Shown here: positions 50,120 through 61,378 of the stretch, in pieces
How positions within the stretch are numbered: position 1 is the first letter of the stretch
Layout: every line of letters begins with the position of its first letter
From: Hymenopus coronatus
Taxonomy: Eukaryota; Arthropoda; Insecta; Mantodea; Hymenopodidae
Assembly (NCBI GenBank): GCA_030762935.1
Contig: CM060895.1
Coordinates: 39,609,001 to 39,673,000 of the forward strand
Reading direction: 5' to 3'
DNA length: 64,000 bases
Notes under the pieces: generated by a model
What the model saw: only the letters and a program-made list of their open reading frames with translations
Told to the model about the DNA's origin: nothing
Databases searched by the model: none
Program-made: the position numbers and the translations under genes

Positions 50120-50255
50120 ACGCACGTAAAAGAACCTCAAGCCTGATAGAGAGGTCTCTGAGCAAAATTAAGCGGTCTTTCACGCCCAATTTAGAATGGG
50201 ACACTGAAAACCACAGAAGTTAAAGAGCGTCCATAAATAGCACGCCATTTCCTTT
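50120..50255 (+). repeat. SINE1, 3' half only
   Basis: Begins inside the body at GCACGTAAAAGAACCTCAAG and ends AAAGAGCGTCCATAAATAGC. A 5'-truncated insertion. Confidence 0.85.
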
Positions 50256-50317
50256 CTATGTTATTATTCTAGGCAAAATTAAATATCTGAAATTGTTTTT
50301 AGCTATATAGAACGTGT

Positions 50318-50420
50318 ACTTTCTCTCTTAGGGACCTTGGTTGAATATATACTGCAGTCAACCCAAAAAAATCAGTGTTGAGATTTTACCAGAATTACAT
50401 ATTTTGGTATGTATGTTTAT
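50318..50420 (+). repeat. RA 5' fragment, decayed
   Basis: GTACTTTCTCTCTTAGGGAC, then TGTTGAGATTTTACCAGAAT. Only the first 100 bp are recognisable. Confidence 0.5.
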
Positions 50421-51925
50421 ATATCGTATTAATAGGAATCCCCATCCCTAAAACTCTTAGATAACTTACATTTCTTCAATAATTATTCTTGTAATGCTTT
50501 AACTTTATTGTCTTTCACAATATCTAGTTTATGTCGTTTTATTTGTCTCGGTCTAGCTGAGTTGCGAGTGTTTGATATTCTCGATGCTGCAGTTCTCAGG
50601 CGACTTGTTGCGAAGGAAGGTATCCTCAAATTACAATAAATAAGGAAACTAGATCCGTTTTTCTGGAGTACTATGCTTTTATTAAGCATTAATCACTGAT
50701 AAGAAAGCCGATGGCTACAAATAACAATCAGATATTTCCTAACTCCGCGTAAATCATATACGACTCGCGTCTTTCTCGCCCGAAAGGACGCTAAAAGCTG
50801 GTGCCTTATTTTCTACTTCCGCGATGCTTTACGCGCATCAACAATGCTACATATGTATATTTACATTTTAACATCTAATTATTTAATACATTTACTTCAC
50901 TGAAATAAAGTTACATTTAGTTTTATATTTTTAACAATCGTTACATTTTATAGTATGTCTCTTTTAGAATGTATTATTTTCTTATGCCGAACTTGGCGCG
51001 TTTTCTGCTTACCCAAATTTATCCCGGCGTACATTAGCTAGAAATTATAATTACACTTTATTTTTCTTTACACCCCTTTTTTTTTCTTTTCTTCTAAGGA
51101 AACTCCCGAGTCTCTGATCCCTTAAATCTGTTTCATCCTTAAGAGTTTGATTTACACATGACAAATATATGAGATATTAATATGATAAACAAATGAACTT
51201 AATCAGGAATGTTCTTAAACATCTCTTAAGTCTTAATTCTATTAGTGGGAAAGAATAGAAAAGAAAAAGTTACTCTAAGAAAATCCAGACATACAACCTA
51301 CGTCAAAGGTGATTTTGTCGCCTTGTTTATTTCTGAAATATTTATCGTTGCTTGTTTATATTGTCCAATATTTTACACAGTAAATTATGAAAGGTTAGTG
51401 GAATGTCTCAAGTTTCAAACCATTGTTTAAATTGCACTACAGATGCGATACATTTAAAATAAGATACCTACTTGAATCAAGTGTCTAAGAAGATATTAAT
51501 TTTAAAACTCATATGTATATTTTCATGGCAAGTACAGGCACGTGCCATTTATACGACCGCCACTTTATATCAGTTCAACGAATAAAATTGAATTCTCCTG
51601 TTAATTTGTTAAATTATGCGAACATCAGCATAACGAAAATGTCAATAAAACGACAATATATAATGAACTACATTTCCTTTTCTGAACAATTAGCAGGATC
51701 GTTTCCTGATTCAGAGCGTGGTTTCTTCATCCTTGACCATAGAACGTTGCTCGCAGTGGTTTGTCCATCCCTACCTCAGCCTGTTATACAAGGACAAAAG
51801 TTGAATGGAATTCCATTCAGAGAGGAATTTCTTTAATAGGTGGCGCTAAACACGAATGTTTACTTCATCTGCTTATTGTTGTCTCATATGACTTAACCTA
51901 CATATCATCATGAACATTGAGAGAT
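50421..51925. other. Unassigned intergenic DNA
   Basis: No recognised gene. The 107-codon frame at 51513-51836 lacks a domain or splice context. Confidence 0.4.
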
Positions 51926-52140
51926 TTAGGAATTAGAAAATCCTGTACTCGGAAACCCAGAATAGGTGATACTGCTCCCGCCATCGCCTTCGTGGACGTC
52001 CTCTATCTCTTCTCCCTCGTGGGTTGTAGTCCCTGGCCATTTTAGGTAATCTGTGATCCACCATCCTGTCGACATGTTGCATCCATTTTTGTTGATAATT
52101 TTTAATATCATCCACTATGTTTTCAACTTTTAATTTTTCC
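51926..52140 (-). pseudogene. Non-LTR retrotransposon C-terminal fragment
   Basis: The minus strand reads QQKWMQHVDRMVDHRLPKMA, then PRGRRDRGRPRRRW. This is the classic end of LINE ORF2 (W-x-x-HV-x-RM ... P-x-GRR-x-x-GRP-x-x-RW). The reverse transcriptase core is absent. The open reading probably survives by chance in a short 5'-truncated copy. Confidence 0.75.
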
Positions 52141-52235
52141 CTGATGTCAGTATTTCTACATATAAAAAGGGAATTTTAGGTGCGCAGAGGACATAAATGT
52201 AAATACGAAGTGGGAAAGGTGAAAGAAAGAGTTTT

Positions 52236-52420
52236 GCCTAAAAGGAAAGTTAAAAATCTTAGAAGAGGTTGATAAAGGTCCAACAAAATCAGATATGGCA
52301 AAGGAATATACAATCAGTGCATCTACGTTTTCAACATTTATTTAGGACTTAAGCAAAATACAAGAAAGTGTCGAGTCAGATTCTATCGTCACGCAACGCA
52401 AATCGACAATGCTATTTACG
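52236..52420 (+). pseudogene. pogo/Tigger-type transposase N-terminus, pseudogene
   Basis: Reads LKGKLKILEEVDKGPTKSDM and AKEYTISASTFSTFI, then a stop, then DLSKIQESVESDS. The K-x-KILEEVDKG...DMAKEY-IS-STFSTF order is the helix-turn-helix of pogo-like (CENP-B related) transposases. No DDE domain follows. Confidence 0.72.
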
Positions 52421-53164
52421 TGCGAGTCTGTCTATCCATGAGAATATAACTACATGTTCATTAATAAAATTAGTAATGGTACAAAGTGCATGAAGTTAAT
52501 TTGGTAGTCAATTTAGAACTGTATGTTTTCTTCCATAAACATTCCTAATGTTTATTACATACACTACGTAAAACTAGATACAGTATCCATTAGATTTAAA
52601 AGTTGCAATTTTGTCCATTTTAGGATAATACCAAATACCGATTTTACGAAATTTCAATGCAACGAAATAAATTTCAAAGTCTCCAGAAATTTGTTACAAC
52701 GATATTTGACAATATACTGCATTTTTTACACCTGGTTCGAGTCCTCCCTTGGGCATTGGTGATTGTGTGTTTGTAAATGTATATTTGTAAGTAAAAAAGA
52801 CAATCAAGAACAGAACAGAAACATTGTGAAAGTGGAATAAAATCATATGTAATAGGGCTCATAATTTTTTTTCATAACTAGGTATGTACAACTTCAACGT
52901 GTCCTTTTAAAACTCAGAATTGACAAAAATTATGACAAGCATCTCCTTTGTGACATGCAAAACTATAATCAGTTGTTCAGTATATTGTGCATACGGACCT
53001 ATTCTTTTCTGTACACATACGCACACACATACTTTAAGTCACTGTATAAAATCTTTTGCACACAAATAACCATAAACTTAAATCTATCAAAACTACATGC
53101 TTTAAGCAAATTCACGCCTAATGACATAATTTACTATTCTTCTTCCTCTGATTATTTTTATAGT
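52421..53164. other. Unassigned intergenic DNA
   Basis: No recognised feature. Confidence 0.4.
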
Positions 53165-53345
53165 GTTTAGGGTTTTTACTACATATGGCAACGCAGGTGA
53201 AAACACTGATGATACATGGAATGAAGATGATCACCGGTGGAATGCGACGGCGGGAGAACCCGGGGAAAACCCGCCCCTGGACCGCTTTGTCCACACAAAT
53301 CCCACATGCGTTCCTCTGTTTACCCTCCTCAAGTGGAGGACTTAC
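53165..53345 (-). repeat. SINE4, first of two adjacent copies
   Basis: Contains GTGAAAACACTGATGATACA, GGAATGAAGATGATCACCGG, GAGAACCCGGGGAAAACCCG and CACAAATCCCACATGCGTTC. CpG-rich for the region. Confidence 0.78.
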
Positions 53346-53447
53346 AAGCTCAGATCCTGTTGAAAAGCAGATAGACTCTGGACAAGATAGAGACGCCAGA
53401 AGGGTGATCAGCCCGATTCCTGAATGAGAAAGAAGTGGTCGACATAA

Positions 53448-53879
53448 AATAGTGAAATGGATGAAACAAAAATGATTGAGCAGGCAGTGGAACCCAGAGA
53501 AGATCTGCCCAGATGTCGCTTTGGGCACCGAAAATCCCACATGCGATCCGCTTGGATCGAACTGGGACTGCCTTGGTGGGGGGTGTTGTGTTTACCGCGG
53601 GTTCAAACCCAGCGGGGAGCGATGGATTTTTCCGAGAGTAAAAATCCTTAGCATGGTTTCCTTCGAAAGGGAAGTCGTAGGTCCCGTGCCGTATATTTAC
53701 GGTACGTAAAAGAACCTCAAGCCTGATAAAAATTCCTACGAGCAAAATTAAGCGATCTTTCATGTCCAATACATATGAGATGCTAAGAGCCACAGTAGTT
53801 AAACAGCGCCCATAAATAAAATTCCATTCCATTTCATTTGGTGGGAGGCGAGCAGTCTAACCACTCAGCCAGGGCACCA
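53448..53879 (-). repeat. SINE4, second copy, split by SINE1
   Basis: The left part (53448-53580) ends at GCTTGGATCGAACTGGGACT, the reverse-complement B-box. The right part (53838-53879) is GTGGGAGGCGAGCAGTCTAA and CCACTCAGCCAGGGCACC, the reverse complement of a tRNA-like TGGCTGAGTGG A-box head. Confidence 0.78.
53581..53837 (+). repeat. SINE1 inserted in SINE4
   Basis: A head-degraded SINE1 from CGCGGGTTCAAACCC to AAACAGCGCCCATAAATAAA. It is flanked by TTGGTGGG at 53573-53580 and 53838-53845. Confidence 0.82.
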
Positions 53880-54409
53880 TCTCTAATTTACTATTAAACT
53901 GTTCTTAGTAACAATCTTCTTTTGATTTCCAGTTAAAGTTGACAATGACAGAAATGCTCACATAATGTACATTGTATTAAACATTTCTTCACATTTTATA
54001 TAAGATTACTTGGAATAAATATACATTGGTTCTCTGTGGGATAAAACAATGAAAAGTCTAAGCCACCTGAATATTTTCTAGAGCGATTCTGAACATCTTC
54101 GTACTCAAATTCCCAGCCCTTGAAAATCATATTTAATTATTTTAGCTACTTAGCAGTTGGTAATTTATTTGTTTTAGAACAAATGTAAACATTTTCAAAA
54201 TAACTAAGATGCTTTCCATTTGCTTCAGTAGAACAAACACTATAAAAGTGTTTTGTTTTGTTTATTTTGTCTGTTTAGTTCCATTATCGAGCAAGGCTAG
54301 GGGACATTGAACATGTCATACAGAAAACCAACTTTATCAATTCATGTCACATTACCATGTTGACCATTACGAATGGATGCATTTTTTACTACTATCATCA
54401 TTGTGCTAC
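53880..54409. other. Unassigned; left edge of a CpG-poor domain
   Basis: No recognised gene or repeat. CpG becomes rare from about 54.1 kb rightward. Confidence 0.4.
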
Positions 54410-54570
54410 TTTCTCTCCCCTATCTCACATCCAAAAAGAATCCTTTTCTAAAAATGCTTCTTTTCTGGGTTTGGGGGACATAAAAAAATGTAATTACCAA
54501 TAACTCCCAAACAAGTTTTGGATATAATGCATATTTTCTCTACACAGGTTAGTTGTTGGGACAGTAAAAA
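54410..54570 (-). repeat. RA hairpin-side fragment, decayed
   Basis: Contains TTTTCTAAAAATGCTTCTTT, GGGGGACATAAAAAAATG and a hairpin relic near TATTTTCTCTACACAGG. Confidence 0.55.
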
Positions 54571-54839
54571 TATGATCAATAATTCTAGTATTTATGTGGA
54601 AAAAGTGAAATCCATTAAAAGTTACACATTTTTTATATTTATATTACTAATAATTTTGTGAGGACTTGGATCAAGGAGTAGTAGCAACAAGAATGCTAAA
54701 AAGTCATTCTAAAGACTAATAACATATGTGTAAATAAAACATATACTTATGTACAGAATACATTGCCAGAAGTAAATATCACCATAAACAGCAGCATTAG
54801 ATGGCATTATAATACAAAAACATTTGACTGATGACAAAA

Positions 54840-55050
54840 ATATTACTTTCTCTATCATTTCTGCAACAAATTATTCCTACAAAAGCTCACTGTTTTATCT
54901 AGTTCATGTTAATTGAGATAAATACAAACATAAACGGTCTTACTAATTTTTCCTTCCTACATAAATGGAAGTAAGGGATGCTATTGCTAAATCAATAATC
55001 AATACCTTTAAAATATGGCCATGGCATTGAAGGTCCATTCTTTATATGAT
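54840..55050 (-). repeat. RA tail fragment
   Basis: Contains ATTACTTTCTCTATCATTTC, TTCATGTTAATTGAGATAAA and a decayed continuation. Confidence 0.65.
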
Positions 55051-55079
55051 CAGGAACATTAACACACCGTTGCTGATAT

Positions 55080-55928
55080 ATTTCCATTCGCATGACGCTA
55101 GCTGTTCCACAAACAAACTCACCTTACAAAAGATTATACTTTTATCAAATCATGATAATCGATATAAACATTAGCAGAATTGTCTTATTGCTTGCTTCTT
55201 ATTAAGTAGAAAGGGTAAAAGGGAGTACACAGACTAAAGCAATAGTCCAATCTTTTAAAAGTAAAACAAAACAATAGAACAATTGAAATTCTCTTTGCTT
55301 GCAGGAGTAAAAAAGAGACAAAAACAAAGGACTTTCTGTTTGAGAAAAATTTAATCAGCATAAGACTGAAACAATAACTCAGAATATTTTGAAAACTGTT
55401 AATTCTACAAAAATGTATATGACAAACTGTGTGTTTTAATGAGACATCGTCTATCTCTTACAGTTTACTATTTTTACAAAATTTATAAAAAAAAATCATC
55501 CAAAATGATGAGGTCTTCAGCACCTATTACCAGTTTGTCATAAAAATGTTTTAAACATATTGTATTTTAATCAAAAGCATTGAGCCATTTCTCACAAAAT
55601 CAAAATCTATAAAAACATCTTACATATACAGGGTAATTGTGGGTGAAGTAATTTTCCTGAAAATTTTTGTGTTGCATCCCTCGAAGAAACTGAACTTAAA
55701 TACTAAGTTTGATATTGAATCAATTTTTCGTTTTTGAGTTATGCTGTCTCCTCCCCCTCCCCCCACACATACATGTACACACGTGACCTTTTTCTAAAAA
55801 TACTTTTTTTTATTGAGAGAGCCCTAAAACAAGTATTTCCAATGAAATGTTGGTATCAAATTTTTAGGTGGAATACAATACCTTCTTATCTACTATGTAC
55901 ATTGTACATATGTGCTAGAGAAAGTAAA
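55080..55928 (-). repeat. RA repeat, CpG-depleted
   Basis: A nearly full minus copy. Sites that are CG elsewhere read TG or CA here, for example AATTTTTGTGTTGCATCCC for the usual CTTCGTGTCGCATCC and CTTACAGTTTAC for CTTACGGTTTAC. Hairpin relic ACTATGTACATTGTACATAT. Confidence 0.82.
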
Positions 55929-55949
55929 CAATGATTGACAACTTCCATC

Positions 55950-56165
55950 TGAGACAAGTTTAAGTATTGGAGAATTTAAACCAATAACAAGGAATTTCTT
56001 GGAGAAAAAAGTCTGATGCGCTTCATCCATATGACTTTCTCTACATCTCTGTAACAAATTATTATTAAGAAACTTACTCTCCATCTACTTTGTGATAATC
56101 AAATGAAACATTAGCAGAAATTGTAATTATTACTTGGTTCTTTATAAGTAGAAGGGAAAAAAAAA
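55950..56165 (-). repeat. RA 3' subrepeat fragments
   Basis: Contains TTAAACCAATAACAAGGAAT, then a new tail start AAAAGTCTGATGCGCTTC and ATATGACTTTCTCTACATCT. Confidence 0.68.
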
Positions 56166-56873
56166 TCTGTGTTTCATTCACATGATGTCCTCAAGTTGTT
56201 CTGTAAACAAACCTTTTATTCAAAACGTTAATCTGTTTTCTGCATCATGTTAATCAAGATAAACATAAGCAGAATTAGTCTTATTACTAGCTTCCTTGTA
56301 AGTAGAGGGGAAATAAGAAAATACACAGGCTAAGGCTGATTGCTATTGAAACAATTGAAATTCCAATCTCTTTGCTTGCCAGGAGTAAACAAATGCAAAA
56401 TGATAAAAAAAATATCTTCCCATTTGAGAAAAGTTTAAGTGGCTAAAATTGAAACCAATAATCCAGAATATCTTGAAAATGGTTAGCTCCACAAAAAAAT
56501 GTATATGACATAAATTATGTATTAAATGAGATCTACAGTTTTTGTATGCCAGTTATACAAAACACATCCAAAATGAAGAGGTATTCTGAACATTTTCCCA
56601 GAAAATTCAGGATATACATTTCGTTTATCATAAAAATTACTTAAACATAAGGTATTTTAATCAAAATTGTTTAAGTTTAGTATTTAATAGTCTCTTTGTT
56701 TTTGAGCTATGCTGCAAACCCCCTCATAAACACATGGACCTTTTTCTAAATGCTTGTTTTGGATTCAGGGGGACCCAAAACATGTATTTCCGGTGAAATC
56801 TTGGTATCAAATTTTTGGGTGCATTACAATATCTTCTCTATACACTATGCACATAGTATGTGCAGAAAAAGTA
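56166..56873 (-). repeat. RA repeat, CpG-depleted
   Basis: Runs from AATCTGTGTTTCATTCACAT to the hairpin CTCTATACACTATGCACATA and GCAGAAAAAGTAAAAA. An internal deletion removes part of the core near 56660. Confidence 0.8.
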
Positions 56874-57325
56874 AAAATGACTTTAATAGCATGTTTTAAT
56901 GAGATCTACATTCAGTAAGATTTTGTCTATCTCTTAGAGTTAAGCAATTATGCAAAAGACATCCACAATGAAGGCAGTTTCAAAGGGTATTTACTAGAAA
57001 ACTCGAGACATAATTTTTATTTCCAATGTAAATATCTTTATGGTATTTTATTCAAAATCATTGTATGAGACAGTTTTGAGAAAATTGTAAAATTTGAGAA
57101 ATCTTCCATGTAAAGAGTAGTTATGGGGAGATTTCATTGTAAATCTTAGTGTCTCTTCTTTGGATGACACTGGACTTAAATACCAAGTTTAGTATTTAAT
57201 CAAGTTTTTGTTTTTGAGTTTGCTGTTCACTTGACACACACATATAAATGGACCTTTTTCTAAAAATACTTTTTTTTAATTCAGGAGAACTAAGAAAATA
57301 TATTTCCAGTGAAAGCTTGGTATAG
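56874..57325 (-). repeat. RA repeat, partial
   Basis: Starts at AGCATGTTTTAATGAGATCT and runs past GACACACACATATAAATGGA. It breaks off before the hairpin. Confidence 0.72.
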
Positions 57326-58665
57326 GACTATAGGAAGCAGAATGCCATCATCCAAAAGGACTGTTTTTCTTTATGGAAACTTACTGATGCCCATGGTTCT
57401 TGACTTTGGACCTGATATTGGAACATTGTTAAGTGGCTTAGTGGAGTAGGGACTAGAGCGAACTGAGAAGACATCACCCCAAGAGTAGTATCTACAAGTC
57501 CTACCGGGTTACATTGTTTTAATGTTCCATATTTTCAAACAAAAGATCCTCTCTATAGAGGCATTACATGCAATAAATATGACATTAATATTTATTATAT
57601 ATGATATTTTGGATACCCAATGGAAAATGATATCCAATATTAAATATTGATCTTCAGGTAATTGCATTTTTGGCTGTTCAATGTCCTGTTAGTTACAGAA
57701 ATACACACAATTCTTTGTAAATGAAAATGTTATTGTTTTTTTCCATCTCAATACACTATTTACTACTAAAGCTTTTACTTTGGTTTTGCCATAGGCCAAT
57801 TTAGTTATTCTACTAGAACTGTTACCAAACACATGCTAAATGAATTGCACATTACAAGCAAAGCTATTATAACTTTTTGCTTTACATTCTGATAACTCAT
57901 TGTGATTTCATTGGTTGTAATTGACTGTTTATTACTATACTTCCCCACAAAGAAATGTTATTTTCTGCCTACAACAGACTGCATTGTACTTTTAAGCTGG
58001 ATTGTAGAGATTTGTTTGAAATTGCATTCACCACCATGAACAACAAAAACAAGTGTTACAATGTGCTTTGAAATTATTTTTAGGGAGATAACCAATAAAT
58101 ACCCCACCCCATTTTGCTAAATAAACAAAGTCACCTTTTTGGGGTATGAATCATCCATTTTCTTGCAGTAAGTAGCAAATAACAAAAATACAGGTACGTA
58201 AACCTCTTCTCTTTTTGTGCCCAATATGGGTTGAACACTGACCCTGTGATATGAAAATCCATGCAAGCAGCTAGTATATAATGCTACAGTGAGATCTTAT
58301 GACTAACCGATGTACCAAATTAACATGCATGCATTTTAAAATGCAAACTTTAAGCACAGACTGAAATACAGGATTTTTGATATCCCATATGATGGTAATA
58401 CATGACACAAAAATTCCTCCTCAAATATGGGACACCTGGCAAGTCTAATCTCTTTGCAATCTTGACGACTGCTAATGCTTTTATCTAAATCAATGGAGAA
58501 AAATCAACTTTACAACTGCTATTGTTTAGGAAATCACCAGGCAAAGTTCTAGCATTCAGCTGGTTTTATGCAACACTGCTGAAATTCTGAAGGCTTCTAA
58601 TTCATAAAATGCATACATAAACTTATTGACAGAATAAGTAAAATGCTTATTCCTTCTTGCAGCTA
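57326..58665. other. CpG-poor unassigned DNA
   Basis: No exon was recognised. 57541-58200 contains a single CpG by eye. This could be intron or 3'UTR of an unseen methylated transcription unit. Confidence 0.4.
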
Positions 58666-58950
58666 GTCGCCCTCCATAGTGTAATGGTTACCATGCTAGC
58701 TTCATATACCCAAAGTCGCAGGTTCGAACCCGGCAGAGGACAATGGATTTTTTTGGGTGTAAAAATCCTTAGCATGGCTTCCTTCGGAAGGAAAGTAAAG
58801 CCGTTGGTCCTGTGTCATAGATTTAAAGAACCTCAAGCCTGATAGAGAGGCCTCTGAGCAAAATTAAGTGGTCTTTCACACCCAATATAGAATGGGATGC
58901 TGAGAATCACAGCAGTTAAAGAGCGTCCATAAATAACACGCAATTCCATT
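58666..58950 (+). repeat. SINE1 with perfect target-site duplication, CpG-decayed
   Basis: Flanked by TTCTTGCAGCTA (58654-58665 and 58951-58962). Several CpG sites of the family are TG or CA here: CCTCCATAGTG for CCTCCGTGGTG, GAGGACAATGG for GAGGACGATGG, and TGTGTCATAG for CGTGTCGTAG. Confidence 0.92.
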
Positions 58951-58962
58951 TTCTTGCAGCTA

Positions 58963-59651
58963 AATCACTTGTACGATAGAAAATACATGTAATTCTGGAA
59001 TTTTAAAGGCTAATTACCTCAAAACATTAGGCAGAAAACATGTTTAACATGTCATCAGGAATACAAAATCTGTATATTGCATGTGCTGTATTTCATTCAA
59101 TTTTTCGTGCAGCCCTTATTCTGCATAATTAATCAGGAGAGATATAAGTATAAACAGTGAATGTCTCAATTCTGATCAGAAGTGAGAGAAATTAATCCTT
59201 TTACTGGCAAGGCAAGGTTCAGAAGCAGTCTAAAGCAACACAAAATACAATGTGCAGAATGATTCTATAATTTACTTTTTTTCCCCAAGGTTCTTGTTAT
59301 TAATTATTACAATATGACACTTCAATACTTCATCTAGTAAAGGCACTAAAATTCCCAAGACCAACAATAATTGGAGTGAGTAGTGTTTCTTTGTATTTAA
59401 GTATATCTCGCAACCTATATGCAAATGAACACTAATTTAATTATTTGATTTTGTTCTCTAGATGTTCATTGTGAGCTATATATATATTTTGGAAATTAAA
59501 CACAAAACCATCCCCAATGAAATATAATATGAGTTAAATCATGCTTTTCATCTGATCATCATTTCACTGGTGCTTAATACACAACTTAAAACTGAGATGC
59601 AAACACGTAAACATACAAATCATTAAAATATCGAGACAAAGTATTCCTAAA
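58963..59651. other. CpG-poor unassigned DNA
   Basis: No recognised feature. Confidence 0.4.
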
Positions 59652-59717
59652 TATTTTGTACGCAATACTATTGTATTTTGTACGAAATACTATTGTATTT
59701 TGTACGAAATACTATTA
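59652..59717. repeat. 22-bp tandem repeat, 3 units, near-palindromic
   Basis: Three consecutive 22-bp units of the form TATTTTGTACGAAATACTAT plus TG or TA. The first unit has one change (CGC for CGA). Each unit contains GTAC flanked by near-complementary arms. The repeat lies about 600 bp upstream of the CTNNBL1 start codon, at the left edge of the CpG-normal zone. Confidence 0.8.
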
Positions 59718-59939
59718 AATAAACAGACAAATTAATGTTTATGTCATCAATTAATCAACCCCAACGAAAGGTTTGAAAGAAGTGCTGAAAAGTTTTGATC
59801 AGATGTAACTCCACCTTACTATTTCTATCCTTAATTGTGGTTATATTTGAGTTAAATGTTCAAACTTGATCACTATGACAATACAGGTAAGCAGTTGTAG
59901 TACATCATATATATTAAATTTGCTTCTTAGCCATTCTCT

Positions 59940-60300
59940 CGTTTATAATTAAAATTATAAAATCGAGAGCAATAATCGTAATGAATGTTAATGATCATTC
60001 GAAAACTTACCTGAAACTTAAAATTTTAGTTTAACAATTTGAACTAGTGTCACAACACTAACCTCACCATGACATCGATAGCAGCGCACTCTTTTCGAAA
60101 ATAAATGAATAGCTTGAATGGTAAAACAAGTGACAATAACAGTGCGAATACGTGAAAGAGGTTTAAAATAATTTAATATTTCTAGCAGCAACATACGTGA
60201 AACAAATTAAGCCACTGTCGTGAAGAACACAAGTTGATAGAGCAAACACAATAAAAAAAAAAATATTGTTTACTCTTATGGCACTTTTGATTAGGCAATA
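59940..60300 (+). promoter_or_regulatory. Probable CTNNBL1 promoter/5'UTR region
   Basis: This is the 360 bp before the CTNNBL1 start codon. CpG is at ordinary frequency here (about ten sites by hand count), in contrast to the strongly CpG-poor DNA to the left (one CpG in 57541-58200). That is the pattern expected of an unmethylated promoter. No TATA box or initiator is claimed, and the transcription start is not defined by sequence alone. Confidence 0.4.
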
Positions 60301-60330
60301 ATGGATATTGGGGAATTGTTGTCATACAAG
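60301..60330 (+). CDS. CTNNBL1: CTNNBL1 exon 1 (coding part), 10 codons
   Basis: Beta-catenin-like protein 1 is a nuclear armadillo-like protein that associates with the Prp19/CDC5L spliceosomal complex and binds basic nuclear-localisation motifs of CDC5L and PRP31. The exon reads MDIGELLSYK, against MDVGELLSYQ at the start of the human protein (recalled, not searched). The start is well fixed: an in-frame TAG lies at 60292-60294, and the ATG has A at -3 and G at +4. The exon ends AAG followed by GTGTGT, an acceptable donor in phase 0, matching the phase of the acceptor at 61378. It is too short for routine ORF calling. Identification rests on the joint match of exons 1 and 2. Confidence 0.8.
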
Positions 60331-61378
60331 GTGTGTTACCCCTATTTCTAGAAAATATGTAAATATTTAAACAGCGAAAATTATAGTTAACAGAAAAATA
60401 AAATAAAAATGTACTTATTTATTACTTATTTGTATGCAGCCTGTGCTTTATTTTATCGGAGAAAAAAATAATGTTAAAACCTAACCTCATTTTCCACTCA
60501 AAGTAAAGTATAACAATTAACTTTAGAAAGGAAAATCGCAGTAAAGCTATACTTTAGTCGTTATTATACCGTAAAGCGTAACTTACAGCCAAGTGCTCAA
60601 GATTTTAATGTTAATATCCATGGTTTAATGAATAAACATCAAACATAACCTAAAATAGTTTTTAGTAAGTATTTTTAATTATCCTTATAAGCGTTCGCAT
60701 CTATTAGGATTTGATCCGTCGACTTCTAATGTTGTAGCCCTTAATGTTATCCATTGAACCACAGCTACCTCTTCCGGATTAATTGATTAACATTGTATTT
60801 CCAGTCTGCTATGCATACCCTAACATTTCAACAAGGGCTTTTGAATGGAGCTATATATTAACAATTTAATAAGTTATCGTATATAGAATTGCTTACGGCT
60901 TTTATCGGTGACAGTAAATAAATATCCAAAAAGTAGAACAATAGCCACATTCACCTGCATTGTTTCCTAAAATTATAGGTTTCTAGAGCATGAATTAAGT
61001 TTGTCTCAGCAAAAGTAGAATGCTCATCAATTCTTGTTCTAAAATTTTCGTTATCAAAACAGATACATTTTAAAAAAATCCTTAACATAATATGTGTAAA
61101 AAACCTAATGATTGATTCAACAACGATACAATACTTAAATCTTCTCTTGACATTTTCCATCAGTTTTTTGTTTTTTTTTTTTGTTTCTCCTCTCTCTTAT
61201 TTATCTACCTTCCAAAATATTTTTCTTTTTGAATGATTATATTTGGAAATTTTAGGCATTTAGAATGAATGTCAATGATATACATGTGAATAGCATATAC
61301 CTATTACATAATATTTACAGAATATAACATATAACATATATATATTAATATATTATTCTTACCTCTTGACATTTTCAG
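60331..61378 (+). other. CTNNBL1 intron 1
   Basis: AT-rich sequence bounded by GT at 60331 and AG at 61378. It contains a decayed tRNA-like head on the minus strand near 60712-60780 and a T-rich run near 61164-61190. No coding potential was seen. Confidence 0.65.
60712..60780 (-). repeat. Decayed tRNA-like head (SINE relic) in intron 1
   Basis: On the minus strand the sequence has an A-box-like TGTGGTTCAATGG and, about 35 bp on, a B-box-like GGATCAAATCC, the spacing of a tRNA-derived Pol III promoter. No recognisable SINE body was traced. It could also be a chance match. Confidence 0.35.

Noticed and set aside
57341..57540. Possible exon or 3'UTR between RA and CpG-poor DNA
   Set aside because: Both strands have early stops and no splice pair I could defend.
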